64,000 bases of DNA from Adiantum capillus-veneris (taxonomy: Eukaryota; Streptophyta; Polypodiopsida; Polypodiales; Pteridaceae). The notes beneath the pieces are model-generated. The model ran no database searches. It was not told where the DNA came from and worked only from the letters and a program-made list of their open reading frames with translations. Position 1 is the first letter of the stretch. Each line of letters starts with the position of its first letter. Position numbers and translations under genes: made by a program. The stretch is from positions 114,667,549 to 114,731,548 of the forward strand of contig CM043953.1 of assembly GCA_014529385.2 (NCBI GenBank). The letters run 5' to 3'. Positions 43,005-55,072 of this stretch are shown here, piece by piece.

Positions 43005-43078
43005 TTGTAAGAGGGATAGATTACCACTAGTACCTCACACTCCCACATTGAAATATGAGGTCATTGTTATTTGAAAAG

Positions 43079-43119
43079 GAGGGGGGGGGGGGGGGGGGGG
43101 TGGGGGTGGGGGGTGGGGC
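43079..43119 (+). repeat. Poly-G tract
   Basis: About 40 bp almost only of G with isolated T, which could form a G-quadruplex. It ends one base before the Helitron-like start at 43121. Confidence 0.9.
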
Positions 43120-43120
43120 A

Positions 43121-43190
43121 TCTATACTATACTTATGCAACTTAAAAATTTCAAGCCAAGAAGAAGACATCCACTTGTCATGCATTGGTT
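43121..43190 (+). mobile_element. Helitron-like 5' terminus, copy 1
   Basis: TCTATACTATACTTATG after an A, followed by TTAAAAATTTCAAG and CATCCAC. The same series of words occurs at 46656 and about 47826, so these are members of one family. The 3' end of this copy was not identified. Confidence 0.45.
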
Positions 43191-43603
43191 CACTTCACAA
43201 AAGTTTAGACCGAACATCTAATGTAAAATGCAAAAGCGAAGGGTAAATTTGACATGCATAGGGAAATGAAAAGCCTTTCAAAATGTACAATGTAAAGACC
43301 AAAGACTTTCAACTATACATAGAATAAATGTATAAATTTAGTTTCACTCCACCTAGTCAAGTAAACATAATTTTGGTGGAGATTTTGTTATTTAATAAAA
43401 ATTTAATTTTTAATGATATATTTGGCTTTGTTTTATAAAGGGGCTTTTTTCAATACCAATATTGATACCTTTTATAAATTTGTGTAATTTTTTAATTTTA
43501 AAAGCGGTTGAGAAAAAGAAGAAGGTTCGCATGTCCGCGCATCAAGTTAGGTCGGTTTCGCTTTGAGGGCATGCATTCAAAGGTAGGGGTTGTTATCTAC
43601 GTT

Positions 43604-43604
<1 letters not shown>

Positions 43605-43645
<41 letters not shown>

Positions 43646-44105
43646 TTTACGATTGAGCTCATGGGGACTCCTACTCACTAGGGACACCCTTGCCCTTAAG
43701 CCATTGTTATTTTCTTAATATTATCATGTATTTTCAAAAGAGTAGCTAATATTTTTTTCATATAAAACAAGAAAAATGTTTTGAAATGGGTAAAATGTTT
43801 GAAAAAAAACAACCATAACATTGGCATCTCAAATGGGGAGACATATTTCCCAATTGGCGGGCCTTTTATCAATTCAGAGTTATTAAATCCTTTTTATTTT
43901 TGAGAGTTAAACCATGTGCCACCCTAAAAAATCTATAAAATTTCTATATTATGATGGACACACACACATATACACACACTAACTAATGTCAAACATCTAT
44001 CCCTAGAAAAAAAGGAGAAGGTTTGACTGTTTGTGAGTCCACTTTATTTTGTATCGCTTTGGGGATATACATGCAAATGATAGGTTGTTTTACATGTCAT
44101 TGGCC

Positions 44106-44151
<46 letters not shown>

Positions 44152-44457
44152 TTTTACGATTGAGCATATGGGGACTCCCACTCACCAAAGACACCCTTGT
44201 CTTTCAAATTTCCAAGAAATTGTTATTCTCTTAATATTATCATGTACTTTTAAAAGAGTAGCTAACATTTTTTCCCACACAAAACAAGAAAAATGTCTTG
44301 AAATGGGTCAAATTTCTAACAAAAAACCAACCCTAACATTGGCATCTCAAATGGGGAGAGAGATTCCCAATTGATGGACCTTTTATCACTTGAGAGTTAT
44401 TTGATACTTTTTATTTTTGAGAGTTAAACCATGTGCCACCCTAAAAAATCTATAAAT

Positions 44458-44509
<52 letters not shown>

Positions 44510-44948
44510 GTATATATACACTTACTAATGTCAAACATCTATCCCTAGAAAAAAAGAAGAAGGTTGGTCTGTTTGTGAGTCGATTTCATTCTGTATCGCT
44601 TTGGGGACATGCATGCAAATGATGGGGTTGTCACCAAGGGGAACCTTGCCAATTTCCAAGAAATTATTATTTTCTTGGGATTATAGTGTATTTTTGAGAG
44701 AGTGGCTAACATTTTCTCCCATAGAAAACAAAAAAATACCTTAAAATGGATAAAATGTACGTAAAAAATCAGTCGTGACACTAGCATCCCAAATGAGAAG
44801 AGAGATTCCCCAGCTGACAGGCCTTTTATCTGTTCAAATATATTTTATCCCCTTCTATTTTTAGGAGTTAAACTATGTGCCACCCTTTAAAATTCATAAA
44901 TTCTCTCAATTATAACGAGCCTAAGTATATATATATATATATATAAGA

Positions 44949-44950
<2 letters not shown>
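43605..44950. repeat. Tandem array of about 500-bp units, three copies
   Basis: The GA tract plus TTTTACGATTGAGC(T/A)(C/T)ATGG starts at 43607 and again at 44108 (period about 501). A third, partial copy without the GA tract runs from about 44630. Shared words include CATTGGCATCTCAAATGGGGAG and GAGTTAAACCATGTGCCACCC. Each copy carries its own GA and/or CA microsatellite, of different length. Confidence 0.85.
44461..44507. repeat. (CA)n microsatellite
   Basis: About 23 CA units in copy 2 of the 500-bp array; the equivalent site in copy 1 (about 43960) has only four. Confidence 0.9.
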
Positions 44951-45010
<60 letters not shown>

Positions 45011-45054
45011 CTCACTACCCGGTGCCAACTTCTAAAGTTCTGAGTTATTATGTG

Positions 45055-45104
<50 letters not shown>

Positions 45105-45172
45105 CTACAAAAATTGACGCGAGAAGGATTATGTGTGGGTGTATTTTCATCCTTTGAGCCAGCAGTGGTGTT

Positions 45173-45244
<72 letters not shown>
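44951..45244. repeat. Cluster of three (GA)n microsatellites
   Basis: Runs at about 44951-45007, 45058-45101 and 45175-45243, separated by short unique sequence. Confidence 0.9.
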
Positions 45245-45246
<2 letters not shown>

Positions 45247-45259
45247 AGAGGTAGATTCC

Positions 45260-46640
45260 AAGATGAGGGATGGAGGAAATCGTTGAAGGCGAGAAAAATC
45301 AAAGCGGAAGACAAGCGAACCCAAGGTGGGGTGTGCCAATCCGAAGAATCCAAAGCGAGGGAATAGGTGGGAAAAAGGCAAGCAAACCCACGTCGGTGTG
45401 TGCACAAATCCAAAGTGGAACAAGAAAATCCGAGCTAGCAAAGGCAGAATGAGAAGAAAAATCTTGATGATATTTGAAGGTTTTTACCCTGAATTTCTGC
45501 TAAGCTTGGGTTTTTTTCTCGCCCTCCAGGTATAATTTATGGCTAAGTTTCAAAATTGATTGGTAGGATTACACTAAACCTAAGTTTACTTTGAGCATTT
45601 GCATACAATACAATGCTTTTTTCACAAAAGTTTAAAAACCGACATATAGGAAAATTTGTAGCAAATTAGATGAGCAAAATCAATGTGAAAGACAAGTGTT
45701 TTTGCTAGGGAACCCAAGGCGGCATGCACGAATCCGATGCGACGAGAAAATTTTAGATGGGAAAAAGGGGGAGCGAACCCAAGGCAGCATGCACGAATTT
45801 GAAGTGGCACGAGCAAAATTGAGGTGGCAAAGGCAAGAGGCAGAGAAAATTTACACTAAATTTCTTTAGGCTTTGTGTTAAACTTGGTTTTTTTTCTTGT
45901 CTTCAAGTTAGAATTTTGTTGTTGTTGCTAAATCTATATTAGCTTCAAAAAAATACAATCCCGTCACGTTAATATAAATTCTCTCACTCACAATTGTGAG
46001 TATAGCAAAAAAAAAAAAGAGAATTTATGGCTATATCTCAAATTTATAGGTAAACCTAAGTTTACTTTGAGCATTTGCACACAATACAATGTTTTTTCAA
46101 AAAAGTTTAAAAACCGACTTATTGAAAAATTAAAGGCAATTTTGCTATGTTTCGAAAATCAATGATTTTTCCCTAAAATTTGTAGGTTTTCTCATCTTCA
46201 AAACTAGAATTTAGAGGTGGATTTCAAATTTTCATATGTGAGAATACACAAAACTTGTGTTTTTCTTTCAAGCAATCTGATAGCCACTCATATACACAAT
46301 GCTTTTGCTGAGACACTTGGTAAACATGCATATGAAAAATTTTAGACGCAATCTACTTCTACTATATGAGCATTGGAAGCTTTGTATTTGAAAACAAATC
46401 CGAGGTTTAACGTTGAACACAAGCAAAACCGAGGCAGAAGGTGAGTGAACCCAAGGCGGCGTGACCGAATCCAAAGCAGCACAAGGAATCCGAGGTGGGA
46501 GGGCAGATTTAGATGTGAATCTCAAAATTTATATGTGGAATTCTGGTAAAATCAGGGTTTCTTCTCACCTTCAATTAGCATTTAGAGATAAATCTCAAAA
46601 TTTGTACGTAGGATTACACTAAATCTAGATTTTCTTTGAG
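45260..46640. repeat. Degenerate direct repeats of about 0.5 kb
   Basis: AACCTAAGTTTACTTTGAGCATTTGCA(T/C)ACAATACAATG, in parts, recurs at about 45577, 46053 and (diverged) 46620. GCGAACCCAAGG(T/C)(G/A)G...CGAATCC recurs at about 45316, 45709, 45775 and 46447. No reading frame persists across copies. Confidence 0.7.
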
Positions 46641-46655
46641 CATTCACATACAACT

Positions 46656-47502
46656 TCTATACTATATATAGTGGAGCTTAAAATTTTTGAGGAACGCCCA
46701 GAGCATCCACATAAACTATTAGGTGACCTTATTTTGCTTTCATTTCTATGACATTTGAAGGTGCCGATGGTGCATAAGTGTACATGAACAAACACTGTAC
46801 ACGTACTAACCTACTTATGCATCGTTATGATCTGATGAACACTATTACCATACTTGTGCACAAAACATAGATAGAGATGCAAGCAAGTGTGGCATCTATA
46901 GAGAAACATAGATGGAAGGGCCAATCACATTCTTGATATTAAAAGAAAGTCAACTCATCTCTTTGAAACTTGAAGCTCTCTTGCTACATTGGAAACCATG
47001 AGCCCTAATAATTTTTTCACAACTCCACTCTTAGACATGAAAAGTTTTATGATTACACATTGTACCAGTTATGTGAATTCATATCTAAAAACTTGCTTAC
47101 TCAGTTTGTACTTTTGCATTTGGTAGCACTTCTATCAACCCTAGGTAGACCAAGGGGAAAACGTCCTTCCTACTATATAGTAGGTTATGATGTGCACTAT
47201 TGCCATGCCTTGCTCTCACAAGAAAGAAGCAAGGATAGAAGCAAGTAAGAGAGTGGAGTCAAAACATTGAATCCAATTGTGTTCCCGCTCTTGAAACCAA
47301 TTCTATTGAACCCACTCCATTGTTGAAACCAATGTTGTTTCCATTGTTGAAACCAATTCTATAGAATCCAATCCATTTTCAAACAAAGTTTTATGATCAC
47401 ATTGAATTCTCTTAGCTTTCAAATATTTCACACCATGCTAACTTATCTAAGCTATATGATCAAGCTTCGTAGCATTGCTAGACCCAGACACACAAAAAGG
47501 AG

Positions 47503-47549
<47 letters not shown>

Positions 47550-47826
47550 CAACCTAATAGAAGTTTATTGAACAGGGGCTAACAACTCACAAAAAATAAT
47601 TTCTTTGAGTCTAGCTCCCAAGCTTGGTATTAAAAAATGATATGCAGCTACATATTCATATTTGTAAGAATTTGTCAAGAGGTTGTGTCATGCATCACTT
47701 TTAAAAATACAACAGACTATACATGTAGAATAGAGAATTGATGGTGTTAAATTGGGAGGAAAAGATAGCCCTATGAGAATAGTGGTCATGTTTCTTTGGT
47801 CGCAACAACGCGCGGGTCACATACTT
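46656..47826 (+). mobile_element. Helitron-like element, copy 2, non-autonomous
   Basis: The 5' end is TCTATACTATATATAGTGG. The 3' end region, at about 47800-47826, is GTCGCAACAACGCGCGGGTCACATACT, nearly the same as the well-formed 3' end at 51893-51923. No Rep/helicase coding sequence is present. The terminal CTAG is changed here, and copy 3 begins at once. Confidence 0.5.
47502..47549. repeat. (CT)n microsatellite
   Basis: About 24 CT units with one interruption. Confidence 0.9.
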
Positions 47827-48176
47827 ACTATATATAATTGAGATTAAAATTTTCAAAGAAGGAGAGGGCATCCATGTGTCACTCTCTCCTTCATTTCAAG
47901 AACTTAAGAAACATTTGGTTTGAAATGTAAAAGTGAAGAGTAAGTAGCAAGTACGCTCATGGTAAAAAATGAAAAGACTTAGTTTGACTTCTCGGTTTTG
48001 TCAAAAAGTCACAATAGTTAGTACTATATATATATTTATATTATATTGTTTAAGCTCTTTAGTGAGACTCTTCATATGTTCAGCCTTCAATTTTGAAGGG
48101 TGATTACTTTTGTTTTTGTAAAGGGTGGCTCTACTTTACACCTTGGAAAAATAACGAGCAACGAGTTGTGCCATAC

Positions 48177-48230
48177 ATCGACAAGTTGGTCTGTCTCGAA
48201 TGTGTGAGTATGTACACACGTGCATGCGCA

Positions 48231-48289
<59 letters not shown>

Positions 48290-48423
48290 GACACATTGTA
48301 GGTCTAAGAGAGAGACCAAGTTTCATTTTCTACGGCATCGCCGTGTGTGTCGAAGGTCTTAAAGGGAGACCTCTTCATCGACAAGTTGGTCCGTCTCGAA
48401 TGTGTGTGTCTGTGCGCGCGTGC

Positions 48424-48488
<65 letters not shown>

Positions 48489-48574
48489 GACACATCGTAG
48501 GTCTGAGAGAGAGAGACCACGTTTCATTTTCTACGGCATCCCCGTGTGTGTTGAAGGTCTTAAAGAGAGACCTC
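48177..48574. repeat. Two tandem units of about 199 bp, each with a GA tract
   Basis: Both units contain CATCGACAAGTTGGTC, a variable (GA)n, GATGCGACACAT and TTTCATTTTCTACGGCATC, ending AAGG(G/T)...GAGACCTCTT. Starts at 48177 and 48376. Confidence 0.85.
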
Positions 48575-48591
48575 TTTGTTATTTACTGCAG

Positions 48592-48597
<6 letters not shown>

Positions 48598-48664
<67 letters not shown>
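48598..48664. repeat. (GT)n(GA)n compound microsatellite
   Basis: About 12 GT units directly joined to about 21 GA units. Confidence 0.9.
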
Positions 48665-48666
<2 letters not shown>

Positions 48667-49012
48667 ATTGATTGGCCTTGGCATTTGATAAAATTCCCCC
48701 CCCCCTCGTCCCCCCCAAAACTCGATCATGAACACAACCCAACACTTACTTCATGTACAACTTCTCAAATATTGCCGCAAGAGGCCTCATGTACTCTCCT
48801 CTATCAACAGCTGTGGATGCCAACAACTGATCCGCCACGAGCCCCACACCCTTATACAACCTCAATCCTTTGTTGGCCAAGATGTCAAGACTTTGGATCC
48901 AATACATGTCCCACTCCCCACAAGCGCTTACTGGGCCACCTACTCCTCTACCACTGCATGTCCGTCACCCTTCCTAACGAGCTCCATTTTTTCCTAGCTG
49001 CGGCCCTCCACA

Positions 49013-49013
<1 letters not shown>

Positions 49014-49083
<70 letters not shown>
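49014..49083. repeat. (GA)n microsatellite
   Basis: About 34 uninterrupted units. Confidence 0.9.
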
Positions 49084-49085
<2 letters not shown>

Positions 49086-50066
49086 CCACATCCGTCTCCA
49101 CAATTTCTTCGTCTTTTTTTGGCCATCAGTGAATGCTATAATGTTGAGAGATGCAACAAGACCATTCAAGCTTTTTAGCTTTCCCAAGTTTTCACATCTC
49201 GAACTCTTGACATAGGCAAGAAAAAAGAGGTTCTACAAGGGGACAAGTGGCATTGCCTACTGCTACAATGCTCACGGAAACCATCGTGCAAGGTGGGTCT
49301 TCCATTCAGTGTTTGGGAAAAATTTGTCTCGGCTTAATATCATGCCATTTTCAATTTCAAAAATGCGGGTCGAGGGCAAGGGGAAAAGGAGAAATCCCGC
49401 CCCAAAGTAGAGAAAAATAGTGTAAAAACCTGCAAAATAAACCTAATTTTCTAAATTTCCTCTTGGAAAATTAAAAGAAAGCAATTTTGTATGTTTGAAA
49501 AAATGATTTTTCCAGAACACTAATAGGATTGCATCGGAGGATGATCATTCCCAGTCGAGGGTATTGGCCTTGGTCTTCAAGTTAGCAATCCTTTTCTCAT
49601 TTGGATCCTCCTTGGTGTTGCATACCTAATGTGGGCCCTTTGCCTCCCCCTAGAAACGATGACTCTAATCTCATATTTTAGGGCTGCCTCCATGCATGTG
49701 CCTCCATTGTAGGACTGCCTCCATATCATTTTGCTTACATTTAGTGCCTGGTCACTTTGGCACGGCTAAATAGCCTTCCAACTTTGTTTGCAAGTCAAAA
49801 AAACCAGTGTCTTTTTGGAGGTAAATGCTGGATTTGACTGAGTGATGAGATAGATCTTGATCAGGTTCTTGCTAACTGACAGGGCATCAACAGTCAACCA
49901 TGTTAAAGGCTATGCCCGTTTTGAGGCTCTTGACTACCACGATTAGATAGGTAGAGAGAGAAGAGCCGGCTGGTGAGCGGACAAAAAGCAAGCTCATTGG
50001 TACACACGACAAGGCTCTTCACCTCTCGCATGCTTCATTTTAATATTACAAACTAGACATGCAGCC

Positions 50067-50067
<1 letters not shown>

Positions 50068-50144
<77 letters not shown>

Positions 50145-50145
50145 A

Positions 50146-50219
<74 letters not shown>
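50068..50219. repeat. (GA)n joined to (AAG)n microsatellite
   Basis: About 36 GA units followed by about 25 AAG/AGG triplets. Confidence 0.9.
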
Positions 50220-50330
50220 CCAAAGAGACCTAAAAATTTTAGCCTATGAACATTGATTCTTGAACTCAAGGTCTTGCATGCTCACATACTTATACAAGGA
50301 GAGAGGGACACAATGACCTTAGAGGTTAAC

Positions 50331-50332
<2 letters not shown>

Positions 50333-50413
<81 letters not shown>
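50333..50413. repeat. (GA)n microsatellite
   Basis: About 40 uninterrupted units. Confidence 0.9.
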
Positions 50414-50414
<1 letters not shown>

Positions 50415-50996
50415 ATCCTTAAAGGTCAGATTGACCTATGGGACCGAGTACAACATGTAACATGCTTGAAGACTAAGTGCCTCAATGCTCTGCCTCACAT
50501 TTAAGCTAAGCCAAATGGCTGCTATGATATAAAATATGGGTAAGGGCAAGCATGTGAATGGTTGAATACAGTCTGCTCTCTCGAAGAAGAACATGCATGT
50601 GTGGATGTGTGTGTGTGTATTTTGCAACAGGCCCTTTCTTTTAGAATGATGCCCAAAACTCTTGCAAAGAGAAACGATTGAGTGAACTTTTGTCCTCACA
50701 TTTTAAGGTGCCAATGATGCCCAAATGTACACAAAAAAACAATATGTGTCTTATATTACTAACATGCTTATGGTCAATTTCAAGATACCTCAACATCCAT
50801 GCGACGATTCTTGGTAGATGCAAGTGTACATGCTAGCTAGATTGAGTGCAATCCAGCCTGTAAATTTTGAAATTTACCCACATATAGAGACAAAGTTGCT
50901 ATAGCCATGCAGTCACCCCCAGGTCACATACCCATCATGAATAGTGCCTTTGAGAAGCAAACGACACACTACTCACCAAATCAGTTGTGCATACCT

Positions 50997-51164
50997 ATGG
51001 CAAAGTTTCTTCTACTACTATGTGCTGTAATGTTCGCATGTTGGGTCACGGTGGTACATGCATCCAAGTGCCAGCAAATAGCAGTTGATGACTTAGTTGA
51101 CTGTGATGCCCCAAATGCAAGACCAAAACTACATGAGAGAAGCATGGGAGAGTTGCTATCATGA
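50997..51164 (+). CDS. Small secreted-protein-like ORF, 55 aa
   Basis: M-A-K-F-L-L-L-L-C-A-V-M-F-A-C-W-V-T-V-V-H-A-S: a basic residue, a hydrophobic core of about 15 and a small-residue A-S cleavage site near residue 22 make a good signal peptide. The mature part (about 33 residues) has two Cys and an acidic patch (V-D-D-L-V-D-C-D). An in-frame ATG at 50907 would add 30 residues and bury the signal, so I choose 50997. It sits inside the Helitron-like element and may be a captured first exon. Family not recognised. Confidence 0.35.
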   Translation: MAKFLLLLCAVMFACWVTVVHASKCQQIAVDDLVDCDAPNARPKLHERSMGELLS

Positions 51165-51923
51165 CCAATGCCTTAATTGGTAAGGATGGTGAGAGGGGAT
51201 ACTAATGCATCTAAAGAATTTGTCGTTCAATGTAAACACTATATCCAAAGATGGATACCATCTCTCTATTAGTCTATTTAGAGGGCCACTATTACTCATC
51301 AGGGTCCCACATCAATTGTGGGGGGGGGAGGCATCTCTAGCCTAATCGCAAATTCACTGTCACCTTAGAGAGAAACATAGGATGTTAAGACAAGACATCA
51401 TGAGAAGGGAGCAGATCATTACTTAATTCATTCCCAAGAGACCTCAAATTGACCTGATAATTATTGAACTCAACACACACACACATATAGATAGAGAGAA
51501 GGAGGGGAGCGACAAACCTACCATGATTAGGAGAAGTATGTAGGAGCTTGGCATGACCAACTAGAAGTAGATTTGTCCTTGGTCAATCCACAAGAATGTG
51601 GAGAGTAACTACACTTCATTAGTTGTTTGACCTTACACTCAAAAAGGTAGACATAGTGTTGATCCAAAAGATATATTTGTGCTTGGTTGATGTGAATGTG
51701 GAGGGCACTTAGACCTTGTGTGTTGTCATACATTGTCTGTCATCTATAAAGTAGTTATAGTGGTGGTTGATGCACAAGTGTATTAAAGAGTTATAAAAGC
51801 TCACATGAGAATCATAGGCATTTAAAATGCCCACATTTTTGCCCTCCCTGTGAAGGGAAGGAGAACAATGGTTGCTTCAATCGATGTACATGTAGCCGCG
51901 GCAACGCGCGGGTCACATACTAG

Positions 51924-53764
51924 TTTTCATTACATGCTTTGAAATTCATAAAATAAATTTTGTTGAGTCGGGTTGAGTGTATTTTTAACAGGCTAAAATT
52001 GCAAAATCTCGGCTAAATTTTGAGCTTGCCTTACAAAAAAATTGATAAAATTTTTACATTATTTAGTGTAAATACCGGCAAAAGCTTCAAAATTTGACCT
52101 AAAAACCAATCAAATTTCAACTTTGCCCTTATTTCCTTTGGTTAGGAAAAATGTCTTTTTTAGCCCTGTACGCTGCCATTGACTCTCTCTACTTTTCATA
52201 TGCAAAGTCTTTAAATATTGTCTTAAAAAAAGAGCTCCCATTTATGCCATTGACTCTCTCTACTTTTTAAAAACTGCCATTGACTCTATCTACTTTGCAT
52301 ATGCAAAGTCTTTAAATATTGTCTCAAAAAAAGAGCTCCCATTTATGCCATTGACTCTCTCTACTTTGGAATGCAAAGTCTTTAATATTGTCTCAAAAGA
52401 AGAGCTGCCATTTACCCTTCAAGTAATAAGAAAAATTTGGGTGCAACCTTGGTGTAGAGGAAAACTGAGGTGGAACCTCGATGTGAATTGAACAAGTGAT
52501 AAAATCACGAGGCCTACCAATTGGTGGTGGTCAAAGCTTTCAAAGCTTCACGTTTATTTCAAACATTGAATCACTAAGCAAACTCTAAATTGGAAACACC
52601 ATGAAAACTTGTGAATTCAATTTGCTCCAAAATATGGAAAAAAAAATTCAAGTTTGTCATTTCATGTTGTTGTAGAAAATTAAAAACACAGGCCAAGCTT
52701 CTTTGCATATGTAATTTTTCTCTTGCGTCTACTACTTGTCCTCACTGAGAGTGATAGAGCATTTATTAAGATCCCACTTGAAGGAGAAAGAAAGAGCTAA
52801 GGGGTTTCATGGAGGAGCACAACCACATAATCTAAATGAAAAAAATCAAGAGGTCCCTACTACTAGTTTCAAAAAGATTCTTTGTGTTTGCTTGGCATTG
52901 GTTGATCCTTCGCTTCTATTGTTTATTTGCTAACAAAACCTGAAAGAACTACTAGGCGAGAAGTAGAAGACAAAAAGAGGAGGTCCTAAAGAGTATTAGC
53001 AAGAACTTATTAAAGAACTAGCAACGAGAAGTCTTTACCAAGCCTGCAAAAGGATGGGCTCAAAGTTGCCAAAACTTACAAATGCAAAGGAGCGAAGCCT
53101 AATGCAACATGCTAGGATTTGCAAAACCAAAGCTCATTATGAGTTAGCAGAGACACAACCCGGGTATGCTCCAAACGTTGAGCATGACTGGCAAAATTTG
53201 AACACCTCAAATGATGAGGCCGAGGCCTGAGTATGCATTCACTAAATGCAAACATGAAAATCTGAGCTTGTTAACCACATAGGAAGGTTGAGGGGGGCCA
53301 CATAGACAGGTAGAGCCTCACTCAAAGGCCCAAATACGACAAATTAAGGGCTCTAAGATCCATACCAAGGAAACAAGCAGGCTGTCATAGCAACACTATA
53401 ATCCACAAATTCATAATACTTGAGTTTTTGACACCCATGGCTAGAGCTCCATGATGATTGTACCCTGTGTGCTTTTTTTTTCAAAACGCTACAAACTTTG
53501 CATGTAGGGCTAGATAGTAAGAAGTTGCTATTGTTCACTCAAGCTCTGAAGAAAGCACAAGAGACATGCACATCCTTAGCATGCAGGGTTTTCGATAACA
53601 AAATTACAAATTTGTCAACATGTTAATAACAAGAGTAATTACATAAAAGAAACATGTAATTACAAGGTGATATTAACATAGGTTTCTCAATGACCTATAG
53701 AAACTACTTATGACGGTAAACCCATCAGGGTTTAGACTGTGCCCGGTGGGCCCGTCGAGCTATA
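51924..53764. other. Mostly unassigned sequence with a fold-back relative and short tandem repeats
   Basis: About 51965-52170 matches the right part of the 40188-40566 fold-back element and its flank (TTTTGAGCTTGCCTT, AATACCGGCAAAAGCTTCA, TTTCCTTTGGTTAGGAAAAATG). 52170-52420 holds three to four degenerate copies of GCCATTGACTCTCTCTACTTT...CAAAGTCTTTAA. From 52430 to 53759 I see nothing identifiable. Confidence 0.5.
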
Positions 53765-53988
53765 TGTTGGGATTAAAGTCCACGTGGCTTTGTATACAGA
53801 TATGACCAATCGCCCGTTTAAATCACTTATCACTAACTCTTTGTTATATACTCACTTGCATTAGTGTGGATAATAAGATCTTTGGGAAATAACCCTTCAA
53901 CGAGTTATCTGCATACTGTGTATATTCTCTTTGTGTGTGTATCTTTGTGAGTGTGTGTGAGTCGATCGACGCTCCGCTCCCAACTTCA
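53765..53988 (+). repeat. Copia-D 5' LTR (224 bp)
   Basis: TGTTGGGATT start and AACTTCA end match the Copia-A LTRs. The (GT)n part is short here. CTATA at 53760-53764 would be the target site. Confidence 0.88.
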
Positions 53989-53990
53989 AT

Positions 53991-54002
53991 TGGTATCAGA
54001 GC
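53991..54002 (+). promoter_or_regulatory. Copia-D primer binding site (initiator tRNA-Met)
   Basis: TGGTATCAGAGC, two bases after the LTR. Confidence 0.93.
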
Positions 54003-55072
54003 TTGGTTCTGTGCGTTTTCACATATTCGCACGTGCACGCACTTTTCAGGCAGGTTTTTGATCCAACGCTTGAAAATTCACACTCGGAAATATGAGAGAA
54101 TTTCTAGCAAGTGATTCGGGGTTTTAACCCCTTTTTGAAGTTGTTTATGCCCTAAAAATTTCATTCTGAGCACTACATCAAAAGATACGTTTTAGCCGCA
54201 AAGAAACCCTCTTGTGTGTAGACTGGCAAGCAGGTGGTGGTCGGCATCATCATCGATGAGCGCTTTTTGATATCGGCATTGACATACATCACCTCTTAGT
54301 CTCGGAAGAATCACCTACTAGACTAGGTACACATATATATAATCAGATATATATTACAGCCTGTGTTGCTACTTCTTGTGATTACCAAGTTCCAAGGGAG
54401 GTGTGGCCATACGATGGCTTGACACCACTGGCATGTATGCAGATTGATGCACTATGATTGTAAATCTGCTTATTGTGAACCACGCTAACAGATAGACTGC
54501 CGTAGCGGTCATAGTACAATGATTGATTTATTGTAGGATGTATGCTAGTTCTGGGCAGTTTACAAAGCCATCTGAGAGGGTCGTGTATGAGGTTTCTTGA
54601 AGCCAAGCACTAGGGGCTGAGTTACTCAGTGTGAGGTGGATTAGGTCGGTGGAGTTCCCCTCTAACGCATCCTCTTTGGCGACTTTTATCCCATAGGATG
54701 TATGACTTTGTGTAGACACTAGATTGCATCGTATGCGCCAGGCCATTGAGGCATTGCTCAGGGGTTCAGTCTTGAGACAGATACAGGTTCTGTGATCACC
54801 CAAATAGGAGAGACAATGTATGCTTATAGGATAGCATATTATAGAGATTTCTAGCTTGTCCTTGGAAAGCTATTCATGGTTGTTTTTTAAGCTCTCTTTT
54901 GGTTTCTATAGCTCGATTTATATGGCAAACTTTGTCAAATGTTTTCGAAAGACTGATAGTTCTTGAGGAGAGGTGTTCAGCTTGTTCTTTACAGCTTGTT
55001 TATAGTGTTCAGAGACAAGTTTACGGGGGAAACTCTGTTGGATTTTCCCTAGGAAAGTAAAGAGTTTGACAG

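Larger units (their letters stand above)
47827..51923 (+). mobile_element. Helitron-like element, copy 3, non-autonomous, about 4.1 kb
   Basis: Starts near 47826 with ACTATATATAATTGAG and the family words TTAAAATTTTCAAAG and GGCATCCA. It ends with a GC-rich hairpin (CCGCG-GCAA-CGCG-CGG at about 51897-51912), ten further bases, CTAG (51920-51923) and then T. This is the classic Helitron 3' structure. Between them lie GA-rich tandem repeats and a small secreted-protein-like ORF; no Rep/helicase. Confidence 0.6.

Noticed and set aside
48220-49215. 331-codon Arg-Glu-rich open frame
   Set aside because: Translation of several GA tracts in an array; the tracts differ in length between units and no domain is present.
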